Positions 1 through 13,113 of a DNA stretch of 64,000 nucleotides are shown here, piece by piece. The stretch lies in the NCBI RefSeq assembly GCF_025698545.1, contig NC_068569.1, positions 27,218,001-27,282,000 of the forward strand. The letters run 5' to 3'. Under the pieces are notes generated by a model. It was not told where the DNA came from. It saw only the letters and a list, made by a program, of their open reading frames with translations, and did no database searches. The number at the start of each line of letters is the position of its first letter. Within the stretch, counting starts at the first letter, position 1. Source of the stretch: Gossypium raimondii. Lineage: Eukaryota > Streptophyta > Magnoliopsida > Malvales > Malvaceae. The position numbers and the translations under genes are program-made.

Positions 1-2879
1 TATCTCCAAAATCCGTTGAACAAGAATAGTATAATATCATCGTATTGTGCTCATTTTAAACTAATGTCACCTTCATGAATATGGTAAAAAAACAAGTTTG
101 CATAAACCCAACTAAGTGTCTTATTTTAGATTAATATCATATTCTCTAAAAATTGACAATTTTTAAACTATTACAAAATAATATTTTCTTATTTTAAAAT
201 ATATAGAGACCTAATCTTTCATGAAATTAAAAACCTTTAAAAAAAATTCGCCCTCCAAGTATCTTGGTCAAACAACCAAAGTCTTAAAGAATCTAGTCCA
301 AAAATTGAAAATATGAATTGATCTAAACTAAGGGAGATAATTTGAGTCAAGTCTTGTTTAGATCGAAGTAGTATTTAGATAAAAACCTTTTAACAATGTA
401 AATTCAAATGTTAAAAGAAGAAGGCCTCTTTCACTATTTCCAAACAACTTGTTGGTACATATTTTTATTAATAATATGCATTGAAGGATGTGTTATTGAG
501 AGGAGAGAGTCCCACTTGATGTACAAGTGTTAAGTTTGTAAAGGAAAGCCATGCATCTGAATAAGCTGGGCAAAGATTCTCATCAAAATGAAAATGAAAA
601 GGAGAGAGGGAAAATATCCCACTAAAATTATGACAAAACATATATTCCTTCAATAATCCAACAGAATATAAATTCTAGCAACTGCCAAAAACTTATTCCA
701 ACAAATCTTAATTGCATTTATAACTAGGATTGAAGTATCTTTTGGATTCTTTTTCAATAATTTCTCTTTCCAAATTTAATTTCATATTCAATTGGGATGG
801 TGAAAGCATTTGTTATAAAATGGATTAATTTAGTACAAAAATTTTAATAAATTTAATATTTGATATTTTAAAAAATTGGGATGAATTTTATTTGTCATTC
901 AATTCCCAACAAAATGTTTCATTTGTAAAATAATAAAAGTTTTAAAATATTATCTTTATTAATAAATTACAAATATTAACTTAGTTAAAATTTGTTCTTT
1001 TAATAATAGAGAGACTATAACCCAATCCATTTAATATTACATCCACTCTTTTTATTATACTATTACTAATTCCATATGATGCTTGCACTAATTTTATAAG
1101 GAAGGAATCCACTTATATCTATATATATACACTATAACAATGTGAGGTTACAAAAATGAAATAATAGTCTTGTTCACATTACAACTTTTTTGACACATGC
1201 CACTTTCTATTTGAAGTACTTATTTACAAATTGGGTAATAATTATTTTACTCCTCGTCCTTTTTTTAAGTTATTTCATGCCTTTTGTTTAAAGTTTTCTT
1301 TATAATTTTTACAAGTTAAATATAAAGTTGATTTTAAATAAATTATCTCTTTACTTTAAGATTTTACTTAATTGAAGTAACTTTTAATGTTGTCATATTA
1401 AATTTAAAGAATATTAATTGTTAAGCTTAAATTATAGTCTTTAAAAAGACACATATTAATATCATTTATCAATTTATATTTATATTTTTCAAATATAATA
1501 AGAGTTAATTACCGTCATTGATTAAAGTAGAGTAAAGGTAAATATAGAATTACAAAAATTAAGATATTAAAATTTTGATATTAAAACAAATTAGTTTAAC
1601 AATATATAAAATAAATAACATGTAAGAAATTGTTAATAAAATTATTTAAATCATAATATTAATATTCAAACCATGATGAATTTTTGTATTACTTTAATAT
1701 TAAATATTTTAAAATTAAATAATATTAATATAATTGGTTTTAAATTAGTTAAATATTTTTAAAATATTTTGAAATTATATTAATTTTTCAATTTATTAAA
1801 GAAAGTCACTAAAAGTTTAAACAAAGATTAATGTTATAAAAATATTATAAATTTAATATATACAACTGACTCATACAACGCACGAGAATACAAACTAATA
1901 TATGCTATAGCAATACGAGATTAAAAAGGAAACAGCTTCTATGTCGCATAGCTTATAAACTACCATTTGTCACGCAATAATTTGGCACATGTAAATATTG
2001 ACTATATTTAAAAACAATAATTAAAGGTAAATTTTTATAAAAATATGGCGACAAATTTGGAATAAAAATTCCATCTATTTTGTTAATATCTCTAGCATCA
2101 TATAATAAAAAAAATATTAGATTATATTTGGTATAAAATTTATTGCAAGAGTAAAAATTCCAAATTACAGTTATAATTTAATTTTATTTGATATAAAGTA
2201 AAATGGAAACTATATAATTTTAATAATTATAATAATACGAGATAACATAATATTAATATTATATGTTGCTTACTTAAAAAACCATACATGTTTTATTTAA
2301 TTCATTAGTTAATTTTAAAAATATTTACATTTATTGTTTACAATATCATAACTACATTTATTTTATTTTCGGTATATTATTATACGTTATATTTTCGTTG
2401 ATTAAAATCAACAATTTTCATATGAATACTAGATTATGTATATATAATTTTTAAAATTATTAATTAATTTAAACAAAACCAAATTTATAAAAATAATATT
2501 ATAATATTAATGCACACAAACAACCCGAAAATCCAAATTAATGTAAAACTACAAATTTTACATCATTTTCTAGCCCTTCATCACAATTAAATCTACGATT
2601 AAGATTAAACCATTATTCTAATTAAAACATACCTTTTTTATTTTTACATTTACAAAACAAAATTTTTCACTAACTTCCACCAAAATTTTATATTCACTAT
2701 TCATATAATACTTAAAACTATTTATAACTGCTCCCCAACCTTTGAATAAGAGAATAATAATACACTCCAGCGCACTTAAACTCAAGTCATTTTATATTGA
2801 CAAGAATATTAATACCAACTGAGTTGACTCAACCGACTAGAGAAGTCCACCTTTAAATCTCTATTTATCTGCTTTTACC

Positions 2880-3745
2880 ATCTTTTAATCCATATGAGAA
2901 TTTAATTTCACTTTTTACAAATTTCTTAAAATTTCACATTTTATTTAATTTAGTCCCTAAATCGAAACAATCATATCTTTCACATTTAAGCCATGTTTTA
3001 CAATCCGATTTTAGTAGCATCCTTTTGAAGTCCTCTAATATCTATAATTACAGAAATTTTATGTCAGTTTTGAAATATTTACACTTTAGTCTCTGTGTTC
3101 AAAATTAACAATTTTCACTTTACAAATTAGTCTTTTTTTCCATAACTAAGCTCAAAATCTCTCAATTTAGTACCAAAAGCTTCAAGATTCAATAAGGGCA
3201 ACATTTAAAATCTTTAAAAAAAATTTTGTGAAATAGTACTCGGATTAACTAAATCAAGCTGCAACGATCTCAAAAATATAAATTTTATTAAAAACAGACT
3301 TCAAAATTACTTACAGGGTTGAACTTTCGAAAACCTTCTTCAATGGAGGAAAAATGGGTGGAGAACATGAGAATGAAGTCCTTCTCTTTCCTTCCGCTTT
3401 TGTTTTCTTTTATCAATATATTAATTTTCATTGTCTTAACTTAATTTTAAACAAAACAAAGCTAAAATTTTATTCCAACCGTCCACCATAATAAAAAGTG
3501 GTATAATTTCCACCTAAATCCTTGAATAATTACTATTTAAACCTTTTTAATTAATAAAAATCAATAACGGTTAATTTTTACGATTTTTACAATTTAATCC
3601 ATATACATTAATTACTAATTGTTCAGTAAAATTACTAGACTCGTAATATTATATAATAATATTTACAAATTCGATTATCGAAAAATGGGATTCTGAAACC
3701 ACTTTTTCTGACATCATTGAAAACGGATTGTTACAACATTAATAC
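2880..3745. repeat. Possible LTR-retrotransposon-derived fragment
   Basis: The stretch carries phrases typical of plant Gypsy LTR ends, such as 'tttagtccctaaatcg' and a terminal 'ggattgttacaac'. I found no matching second LTR, primer site or coding remnant in the window. It is either a solo or truncated LTR, or unrelated AT-rich sequence. The call rests on recall of similar plant repeats. Confidence 0.25.
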
Positions 3746-5019
3746 TAATGGAACACTGAAACACAAAAATAATAGTGAGACTTACATAACTTAAGTGAGC
3801 ACAACATTACTAGTTGCTTTTTTTTTTTTGTAATTACAATATTGGAGAAGGGAAAAAAGTTAGAAGAGGATGACAATATTTGAATTAGTGTCATTTAGAT
3901 GACAAACAGGAATTTTAGCTGCTACTCCAAATAAGTCTTGTCGACATTACCGGTCCTAGAAATTAGATTCTAATGCTGATATATAATAAATTAGTAATAT
4001 TTGATCTATATGTACAAGAAAAATATTAATGTTTACTATATTATTCAAAAGAAGTGCTATATAAATATTTACTAAATATTGTATATAAAAAAATACTTTT
4101 TGTTTATGTATTATATAGTTTTTAAAATAAATATTTACAAAAATGTTAATTATTAAAGTGAAACATGTATGTAGAAAAAACATTGTTTTTATTTTTAAAT
4201 CTATTCTAATACTTTTTTAAGTTTTAAAAACTTGATTGTTTCTATTTTTTATTTTAAAATGAAAAAAAAAAGCTATACGAGGCTTTGACGTTTTTGGCAA
4301 AGATTAACGCCTCAATTTTTGAAGGTTTGGGTTTGAGTTTCACTATCTACATTTGTGATGTATATATGTTTTATGTGGTTTTTGTTCAATTTCTTTTAAG
4401 ATATTGTCTGGCTTTGTATGGTTCTTCATCCGTTGTGCATTGTATTAATCGAATATTCTACATATCATTGTAGTTGGTTGAACTTTTAATTATACTATCT
4501 TATATTAGTGAAACTTTCAAATAAAAAGTGTTACATAAATATCTACTAAACATTGTATATCAAAAAATTCTTTCACAATTTATATTTTCATATTTTTATA
4601 TCATCTTTAAATAAAATAATTAATAATCTAAGGATCAAACATGTGTTCAATAGCATTAAATATAATTTGTTACCACTCCATTTAAGTAAAATATACAAGA
4701 AAATATTTTATGTTTGAAATATTTCCTTCGTTCACATCATAAACGGGACAAAATCTAGTTATTATTTAAATCACTAATTGAACTACTGAATACCAATTCG
4801 ATTAGAGAAATTCTTAAACTACTCTTATTTAAAATAAGTTATATTCTTACCATCGTGCTTTTGTCTTTTTACATTTTAAATAATACCAATAAAAACTACA
4901 ATTGATGAGATTTGAACACATGTAATTAATATGCACAAAACCTCAACTTTATCACTACAATCAGAGCTTCATTTTTGTTCTTTTTGTGCATTTAATATTA
5001 TTACACAAAAATTTCACGT

Positions 5020-5595
5020 AGAGTTGTCCATGGGTCAAGTAAAAATTTTAGGCCCGGGCCCAAGCCAGCCCGAAAATGAGCCTAAAATTTTGCTCAAGCC
5101 TGGCTCACCTGTATTAAAATTTTTTATATTATTTTTATATAAAAAATTTAAAATACAATATATCAAATACACTAAAAACATTAAAATAAATGTTTCCCAA
5201 CAAATGGGAAAAATTTTAAAAATATATTTAAATAACATTAAGATAAATGCAACTTAGCAAGTAAATACCTCTAAAATAATAGCAAAATTAATAATAATAA
5301 TAATAGAAAGTTATACAATATTCAAACAATAACAACAAAATAGTAACAATATAATAGTGAAATTATAGTAAAACAATAAAAAATAGTGACAAAACAGTTA
5401 AAAAAAGCAACAGTTTTTTTGGGGCAAATTCAAGCCAAGTCCGAGCAAAAAAAAAAGCTTACTCGAGGCTTGACCCATTTAAAAAATTGGCATTATTTTT
5501 TTGTCCAAGCTCATTTTTCGAGCCTATATTTTTGTCCAAATCCTCTCACTTTTCGGGCAGACCTTCGAGCTAGGCCAGGACAAATATAGTTTCAC
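5020..5595. repeat. Degraded dispersed repeat with GGCCCGGGC-type ends
   Basis: GC-richer ends (around 5,030-5,110 and 5,440-5,590) flank an AT-rich middle. The ends are roughly inverted to each other, with 'gggcccaagccagcccg' on one side and phrases such as 'ttttcgggcagacc' on the other. A related but diverged copy lies at about 36,905-37,395. This looks like a non-autonomous DNA element or its relic. I could not fix exact ends or a target duplication. Confidence 0.4.
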
Positions 5596-7137
5596 CCACA
5601 TTATTAGTATATTGATAATGCCATTGATTAAGTTTATGTCACAAGTCAATATTCTTTATAACAAGATAACATCTTAACATTTTGATAACATGTTAAATAA
5701 TGCTACCTAACATGATAGCATTTTAATATGCTATATAAAAAAATGACAGTATGAGCTAGAAAGTAATTGGAGTACATTTAATATTTTTAATCACATGTAT
5801 TTACTTATTTAAATTTATTTTACTCACAATTTAAAATTACACTAATTTATTTTATTATAATTTCGTATATATTGCATTTGCATATATGTTATTATTAGTG
5901 TCAAACAATATGTTTCATTATTTATTAAATATTATTTTTAAATACATATTTGTATTCTAAATACGTGTACACTCATGGTAGAATTACTAGTAATATCTAT
6001 ACTTATTATAAAGCCCTTGTTAAGTTTGTGCCATGAGTTAACCAGATACTAACTTAGTTAGAAAAGACAAAAATGTTCTCATTTTACAAAATAGATTATA
6101 TTATTTTAAGGGTATATTTGTCATTTTATATATTTATATAGAAGAACAAAAAATAAACATAAAGTAGGTTTAAACTCATGCCTTTTAGGTTTTCACAATT
6201 ATAGTTTACGGTTGAACCAAAACTTCATTTATTATTAATATTAAATTTTTATAAATGTATTTATTACGTAAATTTATTTTTCACCCGCATCATAAATGTT
6301 TCGTAACCTAATTTTAATTATTCATGTGCAAAGAAATATGCTGAAAAAAAATTGTTTTCATTTTTAAATCAATTCAAATACCTTTTGTGTTTTATTTTTA
6401 AAAGCTTGGTTGTTTCTTAAAACCTTTTATTTTTATATTGGTTTTAATTTTAATTTTAGCCATGCTATTGTTAGACTTTCTCACAATAGTACGTAAGGAC
6501 AGTGTTTATAAAATAGGTTTCTAAATAATGAGGTGAAGGATAAGTTATCTCATTTATTATTTTTTGTACATCATTGATAATTAAAATTTTTAGCAGTAAA
6601 TTTTAATTGATCGGAGCTCATTGTCAAGTGGTCTAATGATAGTGAGTTAAGATGTAATTTTAACAATTTTAATCGATGGGATGCATTTTGGTTTATTTCT
6701 TTAATTCTTTTAGTGTTATCATTATTACGGATTTATTTTTCTATTTTTTGGGAGATTATTTAGTAAACATGATATTTGTACATTAATTTATTGTATTTTA
6801 TATTGTAGAAATTTCTTAAAATAATATGGATAAAATCGAAATGATATGTGAAATACACCAAAATATGAATACACCAAAAAAAAAGGAGATACAGATAATG
6901 TGAATCCTCTTATTTGAGTAACAATTATGTTTTTTTTTTTCCATCACAAATAATAATAGATGAGGAATGAGAATAATAATTAGGATTAAGAATATAATTA
7001 AATCTAAAGTAATAATAAAGTAAAGTTTAAATTGTAAGCAAAATCAAAATTAAAGACAGGGTTGTGTTTGTCGAGACTTGATTTTTATTGTTTACATAGA
7101 TTTGTCTGGAAATACAATGAAAACACTTCAAACAAAA

Positions 7138-7986
7138 CAGTGTTTCAGAGTCAAACATGTCCAAAGCACTCTCAAACAAATAAATTAACCCCCCCCCCCC
7201 CCCAAAAGAAATACCATTTTTGAAACTCAAAAAGTAGTACTTTCAACAAAGCTTCTATCTCTCTCCTCTTCTCCTTTTCGTGCTCTTCGCCTTTCCCAAC
7301 AGGTAATCCCCCCCCCCCTCCCTTTCTTTCTTCCTTTCTTTTGGTTTTTCTTTTTCCTTTTCTTTATATTCAAGACAAAACCCCAGATCTATTTGTCTTT
7401 ATTATTTTTCCCTTTCTCATGTTGATTCTTTCGTCTTCTTTTCTTTTTCTTTTTGTTTTAATTTTGCATAACAAAGTCAAAGATGGTGAGAAATGAAATG
7501 GGTATCCCTAAAAAGCTTGATTTCTGTGTTATTTTTGTTTCACATAGGACATTTTTGTTATGCATGAACAAGGATGGAGAAGAATGATATGGGTATTTGC
7601 TGGTTGTGGTGGTCTTTTGAGATGGGATTTGTTATATTAGGCTTTTGGGTTATGTTAGTTTATCAATGCCGGTTTCGGGTTTAGGGTTTGAAGAGCTTTG
7701 AATGTATGCATTTATTCTTGAAATCTGATCGTTTCAGTACTGACAAGTAGCGACTTATTTACTTTTGGTTCCATGTATCTTGTTGGACTGAAGTGAGTTG
7801 ATATGGATGGCCAGGTCTAATTCCAGGTTCTAATTTTCGGAGTTGGCTGGTGAAACTTCAAGCTGCAGCTGCGGTGGGTTTCAGGTGGACTTTAGGACTG
7901 ATATAGTTGTTTTCGTAGAGTTTTCTTTTCTTTTCTTTTTTTTCCAGAATTTGTGAAAATAAAGTGGCTTAAGTAAGAGCAACTAT
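7138..7986 (+). promoter_or_regulatory. bZIP leader: 5' UTR exon, leader intron, homologous to the SUVH leader
   Basis: A CT-rich untranslated first exon ends at 7,302 (CAG|GTAATC). Two acceptors fit. One is 'ttttgtttcacatag' ending at 7,547. The other is a strong pyrimidine tract and CAG ending at 7,947. Joining 7,302 to 7,948 gives a leader without upstream ATGs. Using 7,547 adds several upstream ATGs (for example near 7,560-7,590). The segment is collinear with 21,965-22,460 ahead of the SUVH gene. It contains a 15-C run (7,189-7,203) and an 11-C run just after the donor (7,308-7,318). Confidence 0.6.
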
Positions 7987-10295
7987 ATGGGAATTCAGAC
8001 AATGGGGTCCCAAGGTGACAGTGGTAGTAATGGCAAACAGTTGCAATGTCAGCCGATAACACGGCAAAATTCGATGTATAGTCTCACGCTGGATGAGGTC
8101 CAAAATCAATTGGGTGACTTGGGAAAACCTCTAAATAGCATGAACCTAGACGAGCTTCTCAAGAACGTATGGACCTTGGAGGCCAACCAGACCTTGGGTA
8201 TGGAAACTGAAGGAACTGCGGTGACCAATCAAACCTCTCTGCAACGTCAGGCGAGTTTGTCATTAACTAGTGCTTTGAGCAAGAAGACAGTTGATGAGGT
8301 TTGGAAAGATATTCAGCAGAATAAAATCGATGGGGAAAAGAAATCTAGAGAAAGGCAGCCTACCCTTGGAGAAATGACATTGGAGGATTTTCTTGTGAAA
8401 GCTGGAGTTGTCACCGAAGCTTCTACTGATGAAAATGCCGGACCTCCTATTGCTGGGGTCGATCTTAGTGTTGCACCGCAGTTTGCACAACAAGGTCAGT
8501 GGATGCAGTACCCGCAACAACCACAATATCATCATCCACAACAAAGTATAATGGGGGTTTATATGCCAGCCCAACCTATGCCACAGCCTTTAGCCATAGG
8601 GACTACTGGTGTAATGGATGTCTCTTACCCGGAAAACCAGTTGGCATTGCCTTCGCCTTTGATGGGGACATTATCGGATACTCAGGCGTCTGGAAGGAAA
8701 AGAGGTGCCCATGAGGACATAGTTGAAAAAACTGTTGAAAGGAGACAGAAAAGGATGATAAAGAACAGGGAATCTGCAGCACGTTCACGAGCTAGGAAGC
8801 AGGTCAAATTTCATTTGTTTTATCTCTCTCAACTTGACAATCACATTGTTCCATTTTGTATCTCTTTTTTTTCCTTGAAATGTTTTTTGATCTCGCTTTC
8901 TGAATTATCGAGTGAACCTGAAATGTATTTATAAACAGGCTTATACTAATGAACTGGAGAACAAAGTCTCACGTTTAGAAGAGGAAAACGAAAGGCTGAG
9001 GAAACAGAAGGTTAGTTCTGCCTTATGACCCATTTACATTCAATTCATAGATCTCAAAACATTTTATTTTTAAAGTATAATAGCTTCATTTATTTCAACT
9101 TGTTTTGTCAAAATTAGTGTTTTCGTGTATTTACTCGTGTCTTTATTTTGATGACCTGTATGCAGTATGTCCGTATATTCTATATAAAATTGTCATATTT
9201 CATTGAACCATTTTATTGCATTCAGTACTTTCATGTCCATGCCTCTTGCAAATACGTAAGATTTTGAACTTAAAATATGGCCAATGGTTGCTTTAATGCC
9301 ACGATTTTCAATTTTCCATGACTGATGGATGATAATTTAACACTCTAACAGCTTAGAGAATTGAGCCTTTTTATTCGTATATGATACCAGTTGTATCAAA
9401 TCATATGATTTGCAGCTGTTCCTTGTTTAAGTAGATCATATTGTTTACTTGTGTTGCTCCTAACATAACCTAAATGTAACAAAATATTCCAGTTAAATAA
9501 CTAAAAGCCTGCTTTTATCATATATTACCTCGCATGGCAACTACAGAGTCTACTCATTCACCAACACTCCCATTTAAGTCCCAAAATGATAATTGAGACA
9601 AATTGTGGGCTAAACTACTGGTAGACACCATTACCATAAGTTGCTTGAGGATGAACTGATTCTTAACGAAGTAGCTAGAGAGATGCTTAGATGAGTTTTA
9701 CCAGAAGATCAGTAAATGCATCTGCAGGATAGTTTTAGCATATTGTAGAATATAAACATTTACCATAAGAAAGAAATTTTGGACTATAAAATTGTCTATG
9801 GTAGTTGTTCAAGATTTTGGCGGTTGGGTAGCTTTATTTCTTTCTTTCTTCTGTATGCAAAGTTGTGTCCGGAAGTTTGATGGCTCTAAAATGAATTTTT
9901 GTTTGGTTTAGTCCTCTCGGTTACACTGTTGTTGTCAATGTGATCAGTATAGATCACAATATCTTAAATCAAGGTTTTTGAAAGGTACTGCTCATAGTCA
10001 ATAAAAGAAACATTCTGGAACCGTCATTGATATGATTCGTACCCTCTACCATGCTCAGCTGAACCTGCATGAACAGTTAATACTCTTGTATCAGTTATTT
10101 AACATTTCCTGACCTTTACCTTAATGGACCCCAAATCTCTCATCATCTTTTTATGCCTTGGTGCTTATGCATAAAATTCGTTTTCATTCTTGGTTTCTGA
10201 ATTTATATTCTTAGGAGCTCGATAAGATGCTGCCATCTGCACCACCGCCCGAGCCAAAATATCAGCTTCGTAGAACATCATCAGCCCCATTCTAA
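7987..10295 (+). CDS. AREB3: Group-A bZIP transcription factor, ABI5-like 2 / AREB3 (DPBF3) type
   Basis: Exons are 7987-8802, 8939-9010 and 10215-10295, all in phase 0, giving 322 residues. The conserved group-A blocks are in order. C1 is residues 26-62 (RQNSMYSLTLDEVQNQ). C2 is 86-110 (LQRQASLSLTSAL). C3 is 123-142 (RQPTLGEMTLEDFLVKAG). The basic region and leucine zipper are 252-296 (NRESAARSRARKQ and following heptads). The C4 tail ends QLRRTSSAPF. RQNS, RQAS, RQPT and RRTSS match RxxS/T sites that SnRK2 kinases phosphorylate in this family. By family knowledge it binds ACGT-core ABRE elements in the nucleus during ABA and seed responses. Reading on past 8,802 gives an open frame to 8,934, so intron retention would remove the zipper. 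The start could also be Met6. The symbol is by family, not confirmed orthology. Confidence 0.93.
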
Positions 10296-10299
10296 CAGT

Positions 10300-13113
10300 T
10301 CCCGCAGTGGGTAATGTGGAAGTTATTGCATATACAAACCAGCTGCTGGCTTCTGTTTCTAAGTTACAGTTGAGGCATAAGTTAAAAAACCGAGCACCAC
10401 AATCTGCAATGCATCGTCCGGAGGCTGTCATTGTTTCATACGCCGTTGATGGTTGATTCCAACTTGTAAGAGTTTACTTTTTTTTTTTTTTTGGTCTTGT
10501 ATCTACTTTTTTTACTATGAAAATCAATTCAAACTAGCAATTTCATGTTACCTTTGCTTACTGTCTCTAACCATTAAAGTTGGTAAGGTTTGTCCCCAAA
10601 TGTGTAGTTTTGTGCCCTTTTTTTCCTCTCTTGATATGAGCATATAGCCAAGTTTATGTTACAACATACAGACACACACGTGCATGTATGTATGTATGTT
10701 TGCATGCATAGTTGAGAAATACATGCAATTTGAAAATTTGTCCCCCAAAATGAATCATTTGTCGCTTTCTTAGAGCTATTTACCATCTAGCATTGCACTT
10801 AGAAAAAGAAATTAGGTTAAAAAGTTTATATCGTATTTTTATTTTTATTTTTAGGAATTTAGTCTTACTTTTCATATTTTAATATTTAGGTTTAATTATT
10901 AACATTATTAAAATTATTTTGTTAAATTCAGATTCATTAGAATATTACTTTTTAGTTATATGGCTATCAAGTGATTTTATTTTATTTCAAAATCTCATAT
11001 CAACAATTTTAATAAGTAGATTTGAATTTTGAAATTTGAAAAGTTAGAAGATTAAATTTTAAAAATAAAAATATAGGGATTGAATTTCGAATTTGTAAAA
11101 AGTATTAAGGATTTATTGGCTTGTTTACATAAATAATATAAAATAAATAAATAATTACCAAATAAAATTATAAAAATATCAAACCAAATTTAATACTCCA
11201 AACTATTTCTATTCTCGAGACAACTTCAAATTAATTGGCTCAAAGGTAAAAGTTAAATAACTTACAAAACAGTCTTTTGATCAAATAATTGACTCCTCAT
11301 CTCTTAGGAAACGAATGTATTTTTATTTTATTTTATCAAAGAAAAAGAAATAACTTTTAATTTAAAAGTTTTAAAAATATTGGTCTAATTATACTCTTTT
11401 ATATTTTTATCAACCTTTCTTCATTTCATTTTCTCAACATTTGAAAATTAGAGAAAGAAGCAACATAAAGTGAAACCCAAAGCTTTTAGGAAACAATTTT
11501 GCTGGTGGATCTAGAGTTTTTACTCTCTTTTTTTAGGGCTATTTTTTTTAACCTTAGTTTATTTTCTTTTATTTCCAATCAACTTTTTTATTTCCGCTGG
11601 TGTCGCCTGACACATAGGCGATACTATTAAAAAAATATTTTTTTGTAAAAAAATAATGATGACCAAATGATGGAGAGAAAGTGGGAGTGGTATCGCTAGT
11701 GTGTTAGACACACCGACAGGCACTATGTATTTTGCCTATCTTCGTATTTAATTTTTAACTTATCCCATGTTAATAATTTTTTATATTATTTATGTAAAAA
11801 AGTTAGATTTATTACAGAATAATAATTACATATTTTAACCTTTAAATAATACTATTGGAATATGTGGTTAGCTTTTAAAATCCAAAAGATAAATTTTCTC
11901 GTCTCGTTGGTAGATTGCATCATAAAAAGAATTTTGTTTACTTATTTAACAGTACTTTGCGAAAAAATTAAGAAAATAAAAGGTTTTTTCAATTTTCATG
12001 AAAACATTTATAGAACATAGAGTTGTTAAAGCTTAGCCTACTGTTTGTCATTTTCTTTCTGATTTTTATGTATAAAAGAAATCACATTCAATACTTTAGA
12101 AATTCTATCACACGCATATATATGTGAAAATTACAGATCTAGAATATAGGTGTATGTTTTATAATAGCATACAATAAATAATAAAACCGTATAGTTTGAA
12201 ACCAATTAATCATAATAACACATGAAATATGTACGATAATATATACAATTGGTGGAGCTAATAAAGTATGCATAATAAAATTAAAATGTCTAAATAAATC
12301 AAATTAAAATTTTTTTGTTGAGTGGTAAATTTAAAATTTTCTCAATATAATCGGCATGAGTTCAAATCCGTATATACATATTTTTATTGTATTTTTAGCT
12401 TAAAAGACTAAAGTGCTCTCGAATGATATAATTTATGTTAAATATGAAATAGCATTTCCGTAATTTTCTTAATTAAGTTAATGTCCGGTTAACTCATGAT
12501 ACCATATAGATTTTGATATTTGTGTTATACATCAATAACTACCAACCCGAATCTCAAATAGGATTCAAGTCACCTACTTGTACTGCGCTACACGTAATTT
12601 ACGCAATCAATTTTTATTAATTTTTAAATAATGTATATTTAATTATTATAATTAATTTTAATTTGTTATTCGACTTGTTAAATATAACTTATTTAACAAT
12701 TCAAATAGAATAAAAGAAATGTTTAAATACCATATTAAAATATTGATATTTTACATATCAATAAATTTTATATTAATATTTAAAATTTTTCAAATCATAA
12801 TTAAAATACTTGTACTATTTTCCACCTACAATATAATTTTTACATCATGTAATCATTATTTAAAATAATAACTAATAAGCGTTATTAAAATGTATTAATT
12901 ATTTTGATAATTCAAATATAGTATTAGTAAAAAATCATATTATTAAAGCATTTGTTAAAACAATAAGAAATTGATATATAGTAAAATAAACTCTTCACTA
13001 TTTAATTATATTTTTTAATTTTCTTAATAGTCAATAAATTGACTATAATTATTTATAATTAGTATATAATTAATATGTAGCAAAAATATAAAACCAAGTA
13101 AAATATTTAAAGA
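10300..13113. other. bZIP 3' flank and intergenic region
   Basis: The first few hundred bases are probably the bZIP 3' UTR. The rest is AT-rich and non-coding, with short microsatellite-like runs (ATGT repeats near 10,685-10,715). No gene is supported. Around 11,590-11,740, phrases such as 'gtggtatcgctagtg' recall the foldback element at 37-39 kb, but I could not delimit an element. Confidence 0.5.

Larger units (their letters stand above)
1..7130. other. Gene-free AT-rich intergenic region
   Basis: I see no supportable gene in this stretch. The open frames are short, AT-driven and without recognisable domains. It holds degraded repeats: an LTR-like stretch near 2,880-3,745, the GGCCCGGGC-type repeat at about 5,020-5,595, and two diverged copies of an AT-rich repeat near 4,040-4,260 and 6,330-6,430, which share a run of the type TTTTTATTTTTAAATCTATT. 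The last few hundred bases lead into the bZIP promoter. Confidence 0.6.

Noticed and set aside
3956-4183. 75-residue minus-strand frame
   Set aside because: It is Ile/Phe/Tyr/Asn-rich translation of AT-rich repeat DNA, with no domain and no gene structure.
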